Assembly (NCBI GenBank): GCA_947259725.1
Contig: CAMYNM010000014.1
Coordinates: forward strand, 1-64,000
Origin: CALZIK01 sp945787635
Lineage (GTDB): Bacteria > Acidobacteriota > Thermoanaerobaculia > Multivoradales > JAHEKO01
DNA: 64,000 bases
Direction of reading: 5' to 3'
This document shows, piece by piece, positions 25,404 to 33,878 of this stretch (its first letter is position 1; each line of letters starts with the position of its first letter). Made by a program: the position numbers and the translations under genes. Below the pieces are notes generated by a model that saw nothing but the letters and a program-made list of their open reading frames with translations, did no database searches and was not told the origin of the DNA.

Positions 25404-26428
25404 GCGAAAATCGAAGCAGTTCATTCCCGGTTTCAGTGAGCGATGCCGGAGAGCCTGAGATCCGGGATCTCTTGAGGAGTGCCGGCTCCCGACCGCCGGT
25501 AGCGGCCGGGGAGCTCGCCGAGATCCGGAGCGCGGCGAAGGCGCAGTGGCACGAGATGGTGCGGATGGAACGCGAGCGAAAGCGCTTCCGGAACGCCCGC
25601 ACCTTCATGGCTCTTGCCGCGAGCCTGATCCTCGCAGTGGCCATCGGCTGGTGGCTGAAGCCCGGCGGTGCCCCCACCGGTTCGGAGATCGTCGCCAGCG
25701 TCGAGCTGGTGCGAGGTGAAGTGTTGTTCGAGGGACTCGCGCTGGCGCAGGGAAGCCGCCTCGCTGCGGGAACCGTGGTCGAGACGTCGGACGTCGATGG
25801 CGCGCCTTCCCGTGTCGCCGTCCGTCTCGATGCCGGGCAGTCTGTCCGAATCGACTCGGGAAGCCGCCTGCGGTTTCTGTCCGCTTCCAGGCTGGATCTC
25901 GAGCGGGGGGCTGTATATATCGACACCGCTGGCACAGGCGGCGCAGCCGGCGTGGAGATCTCGACTCCCTACGGCATGGTGCGGGACATCGGAACCCAGT
26001 TCGAGGTCCGGGTCGACGAAAGGGCCCCGGCGGCGCTGACGGTCAGGGTACGTGAAGGAGAAGTCACGCTCGAGCGCGGCGAGCAGGTCCATTCCGCCTA
26101 CGCCGGCGAAGAGCTGAATCTCGAGGGCGGAGACCTCGATCGGCGCGCCATCGAGCCCAGCAGCGCCGCTTGGGATTGGATCCTGACCGCGACTCCGGCA
26201 ATGGAGCTCGAAGGGGCCACGCTCTCCTCGTATCTGGAGTGGGTCTCGCGCGAGACCGGTCGCGAACTGCGGTACGAGGGCGCGGGCCTCGAGCAGTCGG
26301 CAGGCTCGATCCTGGTTCACGGCTCGATCGAAGGGATGACGCCCGAAGAGTCGCTGAGCGTTGTGCTTCCGGGCAGCGGCCTCGGCTACCTGGTCGAGAA
26401 CGGCTCACTGATCATAGCGAAGCCGTAG
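25400..26428 (+). CDS. FecR-family transmembrane regulator with an STN-like C-terminal domain
   Basis: The 342-residue protein has a short cytoplasmic region (1-66), one transmembrane helix (68-86) and a periplasmic FecR domain (about 100-225, with SRLRFLSASRLDLERGAVYI and TPYGMVRDIGTQFEV). The last 80 residues (about 262-342, TPAMELEGATLSSYLEWVSR onward) look like an STN/secretin-type signalling domain. It probably controls the co-translated ECF sigma factor. In FecR systems the signal usually comes from the STN domain of an outer-membrane receptor; here an STN-like module is also on the regulator itself. It overlaps the sigma gene by 4 bases. Confidence 0.85.
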   Translation: MSENRSSSFPVSVSDAGEPEIRDLLRSAGSRPPVAAGELAEIRSAAKAQWHEMVRMERERKRFRNARTFMALAASLILAVAIGWWLKPGGAPTGSEIVASVELVRGEVLFEGLALAQGSRLAAGTVVETSDVDGAPSRVAVRLDAGQSVRIDSGSRLRFLSASRLDLERGAVYIDTAGTGGAAGVEISTPYGMVRDIGTQFEVRVDERAPAALTVRVREGEVTLERGEQVHSAYAGEELNLEGGDLDRRAIEPSSAAWDWILTATPAMELEGATLSSYLEWVSRETGRELRYEGAGLEQSAGSILVHGSIEGMTPEESLSVVLPGSGLGYLVENGSLIIAKP

Positions 26429-26758
26429 CGGCTCGCCGTCTCGGCTCTCTTGCCGGGCTGGCTTCCTTCGGCACTCGGCCGGGTTGGGCAGCGAAGGATT
26501 CCGCCGCCTCGCGCGTCTCACTTCCTAGGGAGCGCGATGGAGTCTTTGAGCCACAGATACGGATTCACCGGGGTCAGGCCTCGGGCGGCACAAGGCCGTC
26601 CGGTGCTCGCGAAGGCCGCCGTCTTGCGGCACAGAGGTCTGGCCCCGGCCTTTCTATTCCCCGCGGACCACTTCGGCACCTTTGTTGCAGTGTGGGTCCG
26701 CAATCTAGTGCGGAGTTCGGCGGGTCCGCGACGTCCAACCAACATCAGGAGGACATCC
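26429..26758 (+). other. Non-coding stretch with three GGGTCCGC-type repeats
   Basis: I see no convincing gene between fecR and the small exported protein. It contains GCGGACC at 26663-26669 and two direct copies of GGGTCCGC at 26694-26701 and 26722-26729, the first being inverted to the others. The last copy lies about 30 bases before the ATG. These may be an operator or part of an ECF promoter for the downstream gene. A GGAGG ribosome-binding site precedes that gene. Confidence 0.35.
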
Positions 26759-27163
26759 ATGGACGCATCTCGAAGCAAGAGGCTCATGACTCTGGCCGTG
26801 GCGGCGCTGTTTCTGGCGTCGGTCGTGCCAGCCCTGGCCGCAGGGGAGTTCGATCTGCAACTGGAGGCCGCGCTGTCCGATCTAGGGGACGATCTGTCCG
26901 CTGAGGATCTGGATCTGGAGCCTGCCTCGGACACGTTCGTGACCGAGCCCATCCAGGTAGCGTCGCTCAACTCGGAGGAGATCACCGAGATGTGGCGCTC
27001 CACTGAAGCCGTATCCGCGCAGACCACCGGTGGCTCCGGAGGAGCCGACAAGAGTTGGTGGAAGAAGAAGAAGTGGTGGATTCCGGTGGTGGTCGCCGTG
27101 GTTGCCGGAGCCGCTCTGAGCGACGGTGACGGAGACAGCAACATCGACGACGAGGAAGACTAG
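26759..27163 (+). CDS. Small acidic exported protein with a C-terminal membrane segment
   Basis: ATG at 26759 has AGGAGG 6 bases upstream. The 134-residue product has a signal peptide (about 1-27, ending ALA), an acidic middle rich in Asp, Leu and Glu, a KSWWKKKKWW patch (about 98-107), a short hydrophobic helix (about 108-120) and a very acidic tail ending DEED. I do not recognise the family. It follows the sigma/FecR pair, separated by a 330-base region with short repeats, so it may be a product of that regulon. The tail of alternating Asp and Gly could bind calcium. Confidence 0.6.
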   Translation: MDASRSKRLMTLAVAALFLASVVPALAAGEFDLQLEAALSDLGDDLSAEDLDLEPASDTFVTEPIQVASLNSEEITEMWRSTEAVSAQTTGGSGGADKSWWKKKKWWIPVVVAVVAGAALSDGDGDSNIDDEED

Positions 27164-27184
27164 CCGAGCGATCTTTTGAGGTCG

Positions 27185-27311
27185 AGAGGGCGGGGCGGGG
27201 CTTGTCCCCGCCCGGGCTCGACCCGCGTCGTTGCGCGGTTGTTTCTGAGACGAGAACCCGCGGTGGCGACGACCTTGCCTCGAGGCGGGGGCAAGCCCCG
27301 CTCCGCCCTCT
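27185..27311. repeat. Paired REP-like palindromes in inverted orientation
   Basis: The 28-base arm 27185-27212 is the reverse complement of 27284-27311 with two mismatches. Each arm is itself a hairpin of GCGGGG/CCCCGC type. This resembles paired REP elements (BIME-like) and lies between two convergent genes, so it may also terminate transcription. The 71 bases between the arms contain nothing I can name. The 90-base remainder to the next gene also shows nothing. Confidence 0.6.
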
Positions 27312-27401
27312 GATTGTTTCTTTGCTTTCGGGCGGCGCAGCCTCGCTGGGCGGCGTTGCTCTTCGGGCGCCTCACCGCTCTCGGTGTCACAAGGAACTTA
27401 C

Positions 27402-30062
27402 CTAGAACTCCCAGCGGATTCCCAGGGACGGGAAAAACCCGTTCCAGAGTTCCGGGTTGGGGACGAGCGTGCCGTTCTCTTCGTCGATCTCGTGGTCGAA
27501 ACCGGCGGAGTTCTTGCGGTCGTAGACGTTCTGGATGTCCGCGAAGACGGTCACCCTCCCGGAGCGCAGGTTCCAGCGCCGGCTCGCTCGCAAGTCCAGG
27601 CGGTGATAGGCCGAGAGCCGGTTGCTGAACGGTTCTCCGAGCACCGGAATGAAGACGATTTCGGTTCCTTCATTGGGATCCACTTCGTCGCCCACCTCGT
27701 CGTCGCCGTGTTCAGGAAAGGGGTCGATGCGAGTGACCTCGGCGACCGTCAGGGGAGTCGTCGGCCAGCCGGTGTGATAGCGCCAGGCCAGATTGAGCGT
27801 CCAGAGGTTGGTCAGGCGAAAATCGAAATCGATGTTCAGGCTGTGGGTTTGGTCGAAGCGGCGTGGCTGCCGAGCACCGGCGATCTGGTCTTCCGTCGAG
27901 GCTAGGGCGTAGTTGACGAACCAGTGGGTCTTGCGCCCGGCGCGGCCGCGCAGGAAGAATTCGATACCTTCCGAGAAGCCGCGTTCCGGAGAGATCCGGA
28001 TTCGGTCCGGCTCGACTTCCTGAAACTCGTTCAACGGCTCGTAGACGTTCTCCCAGCGCGGCTGGGGGTTCTTGATCTCACGCTGGTAGAGCTCGACTCG
28101 CAGGGCCAGATTGGCCTTGGGCGCCGCCACGAAGCTGTGCTCGAAGCCGAGCAGACGGTGCTCGGAGCGCTCGACCTTCTGAAAGACGGTGTCGCCATCC
28201 TCGACCTGAAGCTCGTAGGGTCGCTGGCTCTGGTTGAACCGCCCCCAAGCCGCCCGCAGCAGGGAGCTCCGACCCAGGGCATATGCGAGATTGAGTCGCG
28301 GCGTCAGATGGCTTTCGTCGGTTTGGGAGTGAGCGTCAAAGCGCAGGCCCAACTCGAGCGTCGCGGATTTGCCCAGGTCGAAGCGATCCGACACGTACAC
28401 ACTATTGTGGGATTCCTCGAAGCGACCGGAGAAGTCGATCGAGCCCTCCGCCATATTGGTTCGCAGTAACGCGACCGGGCTCTCGAAGCAGAAAGCGCTG
28501 TGATAGTCGAACAAGGTGTCGAACTCCCGCAGCTCGAACCCCCACTTCAAGTAGTTGTGAGGCGACGCCTGGTAGTTCCAGTTTTGGCGAAGTGAAAGCA
28601 CCTCTAGGTCGCGCCGATCGGAGACGGTCCACTGGACATCCTCGTCCAGCTCGAGCCCGTTGCGGTCTCGCTCGATCGCGCTCCGCGAGAGGGCAGTCTC
28701 GAAATAAAGGTCACTTCCCAGGATGGCCTGATCGGTGACCCAGAGGTACGAGCTCCGATAGTCGGTGTCGAGGCGCTTCTCGCCATCGACCGTGATCTCG
28801 GCGAAATCGAAGCGGTCGTCCGAGTGCAGGACATTGGCACGGATGCTGTTGCCAGGCTGGATCTGAAAGTCGAGTTTTCCGAAGGCATCCCAGTACACCG
28901 GGCGTTCGGGGCCGAGGAGCCTTCCGGCGAAGTCGTTCGCGCCGCGCCGGATCTGGGCGATCCAGCTGCCGCGTTGCTCTTTGAATCCGCCCGCGCCGCC
29001 CAGCTCCGCTCCTAGGATGCCCACGCCGAAACGTCCACGGGGCGATCCGGTCGGGGTCAGGGTGGTCATGTCGAGCACGCCGCTCATCCGATCGCCGTGC
29101 TCGGCAGAGAAGCTGCCGGTCGAAAGGTCCACGCTTCGCAGGGTGGTCGGGGCGATGATCGACAGAGCGTTATCGAACTCTTTGAGGTGAAACGTGTCAT
29201 AGAGCTCCTGGCCGTCCAGGACGATCCGGGTCTCGTCCCGGCGCCCCCCACGGACGTGGAACTCGGCCGAGGCGTCGGTCGCCGTGACTCCGGGCAAGAG
29301 GCTGAGAGCGCGGAAGAAATCGTCGCCGAAGTGGGGCAGAGCGAGAATGTTGTCCCGGCTGAGCGACACCGGGGCCGCCGGTTCCTGGCGGAGCAGCGAG
29401 ACCCGGCTGGGCGTCACGATCAGCTCCTCCTCGGTGACCGGCGCCGGCTTCAGAAGGATAGGAAGCTCGGTCACCTGTCCGATCGCAACCGGGACTCCGT
29501 CCACGACTTCGACGACGAATCCCCTGCGGCGGAGCTCGAGCGCCACCGTTCCGTTCTCGAGGCCGGCGATCTCGAAATGACCCAGAGCATCGCTTCTGAC
29601 CTCGATCTCCGTGCCGACGACACGCAGGATGACTCCCTCGATTGGACTGGCATCACCGCCGGAGCGAATGAATCCGACGATCGAACCGCCGTCCCGCGGC
29701 GGAGCGAACTCGACTCGGGGTGTGTCGCGCGGCACGATGACCAGGGTGTCGTTGGGAGCCGCTCGGGCATCGAGCCCATGAGGCTGGAGAATCTGCTCGA
29801 GTGCGCTTGCGAGTTCGGTTGCACGAGCTACTGGCTCGGCTACGACTCTCATCTCCGGGCGAACAACGTTGGTGGTGAAGACGATCCTGAGACCGCGAGC
29901 GCGTAGCTCCAACAGCGCCTCGCTCAGGGGCTTTCCGGAAAGCTGCAGCGGGGCATCGGTGTCCTGGGCCCGCGACGTCGGCGGGAACCCGAGAGCCGTC
30001 AAGCCGGCCACGATCTGGACAGCCAGCACAATGGCGGCATGGAGCTTCGACTGGCGCCGCAT
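27402..30062 (-). CDS. TonB-dependent receptor with an STN signalling domain
   Basis: ATG at 30062 gives an 886-residue protein with a signal peptide (about 1-35). An STN domain follows (about 38-118, LSGKPLSEALLELRARGLRIVF), then a carboxypeptidase-regulatory-like domain (about 125-215), a plug with FHVRGGRRDETRIVLDGQ and a large beta-barrel ending in an aromatic residue (WEF). It is an outer-membrane transporter that uses TonB energy. The STN domain should signal to a FecR-type regulator, and such a pair is encoded convergently just to the left (24762-26428). Its substrate is unknown; no siderophore genes are nearby. Confidence 0.85.
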   Translation of the reverse strand: MRRQSKLHAAIVLAVQIVAGLTALGFPPTSRAQDTDAPLQLSGKPLSEALLELRARGLRIVFTTNVVRPEMRVVAEPVARATELASALEQILQPHGLDARAAPNDTLVIVPRDTPRVEFAPPRDGGSIVGFIRSGGDASPIEGVILRVVGTEIEVRSDALGHFEIAGLENGTVALELRRRGFVVEVVDGVPVAIGQVTELPILLKPAPVTEEELIVTPSRVSLLRQEPAAPVSLSRDNILALPHFGDDFFRALSLLPGVTATDASAEFHVRGGRRDETRIVLDGQELYDTFHLKEFDNALSIIAPTTLRSVDLSTGSFSAEHGDRMSGVLDMTTLTPTGSPRGRFGVGILGAELGGAGGFKEQRGSWIAQIRRGANDFAGRLLGPERPVYWDAFGKLDFQIQPGNSIRANVLHSDDRFDFAEITVDGEKRLDTDYRSSYLWVTDQAILGSDLYFETALSRSAIERDRNGLELDEDVQWTVSDRRDLEVLSLRQNWNYQASPHNYLKWGFELREFDTLFDYHSAFCFESPVALLRTNMAEGSIDFSGRFEESHNSVYVSDRFDLGKSATLELGLRFDAHSQTDESHLTPRLNLAYALGRSSLLRAAWGRFNQSQRPYELQVEDGDTVFQKVERSEHRLLGFEHSFVAAPKANLALRVELYQREIKNPQPRWENVYEPLNEFQEVEPDRIRISPERGFSEGIEFFLRGRAGRKTHWFVNYALASTEDQIAGARQPRRFDQTHSLNIDFDFRLTNLWTLNLAWRYHTGWPTTPLTVAEVTRIDPFPEHGDDEVGDEVDPNEGTEIVFIPVLGEPFSNRLSAYHRLDLRASRRWNLRSGRVTVFADIQNVYDRKNSAGFDHEIDEENGTLVPNPELWNGFFPSLGIRWEF

Positions 30063-30128
30063 CGAAAAAAAGCATAGCAGGACGCCTGCCAGAGTAGGCA
30101 GCGGGTGAGGAGGGTAGAGTCGGGTTCG

Positions 30129-31307
30129 ATGAGAACGAAAGCCGGCCGTCCGACTCTCGATGTGGAACAGGTTCTCTTTTTCCGGGACCGGCGCTCGCAT
30201 TTGGCGGGTCCCGGCGCGACGGATGCGGCGGCGGCCGCCCGCGCGATTCTGGGCGCGCAGGCTCAGCAAGAAGGCCCAGCCCTGTTTGCCCTCAGCTTGC
30301 GAGCCCGGACCCGGCCCACGGCCGCCGGTCTGAAGAGGCTACTGACAGAGGCCGGCAGAGTCCGCTTGGTTCGCACCTGGGGGCAGCGCGACACGCTTCA
30401 CGTCTACGACCCGGACGACTGGCCGCTGGTGGTGGCGGCCCGCAAGGAGTGGCCTCAAAGCGGACGTCGAGGTGCGATGCCGGGAGAGCCCGATTTGCGC
30501 GAGATTCGACGGCTTTTTGAAGCCGCCGACAAGCCGTTGTTTCGTCGGGACCTGTTTGACGCGATTCCACAGCGCTTTGTCGATGAGGTCGCCGCGCATC
30601 CGGGCGTGGCGGCGACTGGGAGCTCTGCGGTCCGGTTTGCGGCTTCCCGTCTGATCTGGCGCCTGGCTCTCGCGGGCGACATCTGCTTCGCCGAGAAGCG
30701 GGGAGCGGAGCAGAGCTACGCTCATCGCGAGCTCTGGTTTCCGAAGCTCGCCTGGAGGAAGGCCGCGAAGGACACTCGCGCCGCGGCCACGGCTCTCGTG
30801 CGCCGCTACCTGGCTGCTCACGGACCGGCGACGGCGGCGGATTTGGCGCATTTCTTCGGCGCCGGGGTGAAATCTGCCCGAGAGTGGCTAGGTCGGCTCG
30901 AGTCCGAGCTCGTCGAAGTCCGTTGCGGCGCGCGCCAAGGGCTCTTCGCGCTCCGGGCGGATCTGCCCGAGCTGACGAAGCCGGCGCCCAGCGGAGCTTC
31001 GGGCTGGCCGCCGCGACTGTTGCCGAAATGGGACACCCATCTGATGAGGCATGCCGACAAGGATTGGATCGCGCCCGACGAGGGCGAGCGGCGGCTGGTT
31101 TGGCGCAAGGCCGCTGACATCTCGGCTACCGTGCTGGTTCGAGGTCGCGTGGTCGGTGTCTGGTCTCACAAAGCCACCAGGAAGAAAGTCACCGTGAGGG
31201 TGCAGCCCTTGAGTGGCTGGCGCAAGAGTTTTCTTCCGGCGGTCAGGCGGGAGGTCGCGGCCTTTGCGAAGCACCTCGAGGTGACGGACTTCGAAGTGAT
31301 CTTGTAG
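30129..31307 (+). CDS. Winged-helix DNA-binding domain protein (HTH_42/AlkZ-like)
   Basis: This 392-residue protein shows the RTWGQRDTLHV motif (about residues 81-91) of the winged-helix family that includes the DNA glycosylases AlkX/AlkZ (YcaQ). The order of three winged-helix-like units and a C-terminal beta-domain fits. A DNA-repair role (crosslink or alkylation damage) is the family expectation. ATG 30129 is used; a GTG at 30105 is the alternative start and the ribosome-binding site lies between them (GAGGAGGG). Confidence 0.75.
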   Translation: MRTKAGRPTLDVEQVLFFRDRRSHLAGPGATDAAAAARAILGAQAQQEGPALFALSLRARTRPTAAGLKRLLTEAGRVRLVRTWGQRDTLHVYDPDDWPLVVAARKEWPQSGRRGAMPGEPDLREIRRLFEAADKPLFRRDLFDAIPQRFVDEVAAHPGVAATGSSAVRFAASRLIWRLALAGDICFAEKRGAEQSYAHRELWFPKLAWRKAAKDTRAAATALVRRYLAAHGPATAADLAHFFGAGVKSAREWLGRLESELVEVRCGARQGLFALRADLPELTKPAPSGASGWPPRLLPKWDTHLMRHADKDWIAPDEGERRLVWRKAADISATVLVRGRVVGVWSHKATRKKVTVRVQPLSGWRKSFLPAVRREVAAFAKHLEVTDFEVIL

Positions 31308-31356
31308 GCGGGCTTCGAGGGGGGCGAGCGCCGCGAACGTGGTATATAAGCGGCCC

Positions 31357-33129
31357 ATGAAGGCACCCTGCTTGGCTTTGCTGCTGTTCGTGTCCCTGGC
31401 TTGTTCGGTCCGGGAGCCCACTCTGGATGAGCGCTTTGAAGCTCTGGCGGCCCGGTTCGTTGACCAGTCGATGGCCCTCGCTCCGGTCCGAGCCTCGTTT
31501 GCCGGGGACCACCGTTTCGACGGGGAGCTCGACGAGATCAGCCCGGAGGCTCGGCGGCGATCGGCCGATTTCGCGCGCTCTCTGCTGGATGAGCTTGCCT
31601 CGATCGAAGGCTCCGAGCTGTCCCGAGCGAATCAGGTCGATGCGGCTCTCTTGCGCAACAGTCTCGAGAGTGACCTTTTCGAGCTGGAGGAGCTCCGAGA
31701 GTGGGCGTGGAATCCGACTCGCTACGCCGGCCTCGCCGGAGGAGCCGTCTACAGCCTGATGGCCCGGAACTACGCGCCGATCGCCGAGCGGTTGAGTCGG
31801 GTGGCCGATCGGCTCGAGCAGTTCCCGCGACTGTTCGAGCAGATCCGTGAGACCCTCGAGCCGGCTCGAGTGCCGCGGATTCATGCAGAGACCGCGGTCT
31901 CACAGAACCGGGGTGTGCTAGCGGTTCTGACCAATTTGGTCGAGCCCGAGCTCGCGGCCTTGCCGGCTGCCTCGGCGGAGCGCAGGCGGCTTCTCGAAGC
32001 CATGAGTCTTGCGCGAAAGGCGGTTGGCGAGCACCAGATCTGGCTCGAGACCGAATTGCTCCCTTCGGCTCTCGGCGACTTCCGCATCGGTGCCGAGACG
32101 TTCGACCGGAAGCTCGCCCATACCCTGCACACGCCGATCACCCGTGCCGAGATTCGCAGCCGTGCCGAGGCGATGCTTCTCGAGATCCACGATCGGATGT
32201 ACGAGATCGGGCTGCGGATTCTCGCCGAAGACCTCCCGAACGGTCGTCCGCGCCGTGGAGGACCGCCCGTGGACGCGGACAAGCTGGAGGTGATCCGGAG
32301 TGCCCTGGAGGTGGTGTATCGCGATCGACCGGAACGCGGGGAGATCGTCCCGACCGCAGAGGAGTTCCTCGAGCAGGCGACCCGCTTCGTGGTTGCGGCG
32401 GATATCGTGACCGTGCCCGAAGATCCCGTTGAGATCATCGTCATGCCCGAGTTTCGACGAGGCGTGTCGCTGGCCTACTGTGATTCTCCCGGGCCGCTCG
32501 ATGTCGGCCAGAAGACCTTCTACGCGGTATCACCCCTGCCGGCGGACTGGACGCCCGAGCAGGACAGGTCGTTTCTTCGGGAGTACAACGACATGGGTGT
32601 TCAAGTGCTTACGATGCACGAGGCCATGCCCGGGCATTTTCTCCAGTTGGCGCACAGCAACCGCTATCCGTCGACGTTGCGGGCGCTTCTCTCCTCGGGG
32701 ATGTTCATCGAAGGCTGGGCGGAATACATCGAAGAAATGATGGTCGAAGAGGGGTATCTCGGTGGCGACCCGAAGCTACACCTGATCGTCCTCAAGCTCT
32801 ATTTGCGGTCGATAACGAACTCGATCATCGATCAAGGCATCCACGCCGAAGGGATGACTCGAGAGGAGGCGATGAGCTACATGGTCGGCAAAGCGTTTCA
32901 AGAAGAGCGCGAGGCCGCGGGCAAGTGGGTGCGTGCGCAGTTGACCTCGAGTCAGCTATCGACTTATTTCGTGGGCTATCTCGAGCACCTCGATCTGCGA
33001 CGGGATGCGGAGGAGCGCGCCGGAGCGAGCTTCGACCTCAAGGCCCACCACGATCGAGTACTCTCCTTCGGCTCGCCGCCCGTGCAGTTCGTCCGCGCTC
33101 TCATGCACGATCTGCCGATTCCCGAGTAG
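31357..33129 (+). CDS. DUF885-family lipoprotein (putative peptidase)
   Basis: This 590-residue protein has a lipoprotein signal (lipobox LACS near residue 16). The catalytic-type motif HEAMPGHF (about residues 421-428) with a glutamate-rich stretch GMFIEGWAEYIEEM follows the zinc-dependent metalloprotease pattern. The TYRDRPE and DSPGPLDVG stretches are typical of DUF885. The family is a diverse group of extracytoplasmic proteins with predicted peptidase activity. ATG 31357 is chosen because it begins the signal peptide. Substrate unknown. Confidence 0.85.
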   Translation: MKAPCLALLLFVSLACSVREPTLDERFEALAARFVDQSMALAPVRASFAGDHRFDGELDEISPEARRRSADFARSLLDELASIEGSELSRANQVDAALLRNSLESDLFELEELREWAWNPTRYAGLAGGAVYSLMARNYAPIAERLSRVADRLEQFPRLFEQIRETLEPARVPRIHAETAVSQNRGVLAVLTNLVEPELAALPAASAERRRLLEAMSLARKAVGEHQIWLETELLPSALGDFRIGAETFDRKLAHTLHTPITRAEIRSRAEAMLLEIHDRMYEIGLRILAEDLPNGRPRRGGPPVDADKLEVIRSALEVVYRDRPERGEIVPTAEEFLEQATRFVVAADIVTVPEDPVEIIVMPEFRRGVSLAYCDSPGPLDVGQKTFYAVSPLPADWTPEQDRSFLREYNDMGVQVLTMHEAMPGHFLQLAHSNRYPSTLRALLSSGMFIEGWAEYIEEMMVEEGYLGGDPKLHLIVLKLYLRSITNSIIDQGIHAEGMTREEAMSYMVGKAFQEEREAAGKWVRAQLTSSQLSTYFVGYLEHLDLRRDAEERAGASFDLKAHHDRVLSFGSPPVQFVRALMHDLPIPE

Positions 33130-33205
33130 GCCGTAGCGAGATCCCCCGGCGCCGCTCGCCGCGCGGTGTGATAGAGATCTTCGCGTGAGGCGTTCGGCCG
33201 CCTGG

Positions 33206-33763
33206 CTACGGCCAAAGCCAGCCGAAGACGCCAGCCGTGAGCAGCCCGTAGACCAGCCCGTCAGCGACGTCTTTGAGCGCGCGGCCCCAACCGTGGCCCA
33301 TCCAGATGGCTCCCGGAACGTGAGCGGCGGAATAGGCCAGGAAGGCGACGGTGCCCGCCACCTGAAAGACCTTCAGATAGTCGCTGCCGGCGGCCAACGC
33401 ATGTGCGGTGACGTAGGCGACAAAGATCGAGACCAGTAGGCAGTGAACGAACCATTGAGCAAGGCTCTTGCCCATGTTCATGCTGGATGCGGGGATCACC
33501 GTCACGAAAGCCAGGGGCCCCTCGCTGGCCTTGGTCTGCCAATCCTCACTCTTGCGATCGTTCGGGGTGGCCGCATGCGGGATGGTGTACTCGCCGGTGG
33601 GGACACCTTTTAGAGCCTCCCGAGCCGATTCCTCGTCCGGCAGTTTTGCCCAGTCCGAGCGATGGTGGGGCAGGACCATCCACGCGATGGCGCTGGCAAA
33701 GAAAACCACGACCGCCGAGATCACGATCGGCAGCCACAATGAAGACAACAGGATGGGCTCCAT
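33206..33763 (-). CDS. Membrane protein of unknown function (about four spans)
   Basis: ATG at 33763 has AAGGAGGAAG 5 bases upstream. The 185-residue protein has a first hydrophobic span (about 7-30), a soluble loop (about 35-85), and about three more spans (about 100-120, 130-148, 165-183). A GHGWGRALKD stretch near the C-terminus precedes the last span. I do not recognise the family. It stands alone between two unrelated genes. Confidence 0.7.
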   Translation of the reverse strand: MEPILLSSLWLPIVISAVVVFFASAIAWMVLPHHRSDWAKLPDEESAREALKGVPTGEYTIPHAATPNDRKSEDWQTKASEGPLAFVTVIPASSMNMGKSLAQWFVHCLLVSIFVAYVTAHALAAGSDYLKVFQVAGTVAFLAYSAAHVPGAIWMGHGWGRALKDVADGLVYGLLTAGVFGWLWP

Positions 33764-33878
33764 GGCGCTTCCTCCTTGGATTCCGGCCTTTGACGCGGCC
33801 GTACGGTTCACTGGATTGCCCCGATTCTATCCCGCTGGAATACGGCTGGTCCCTTGGCCCGGCTCCGGGCTCGATTGC

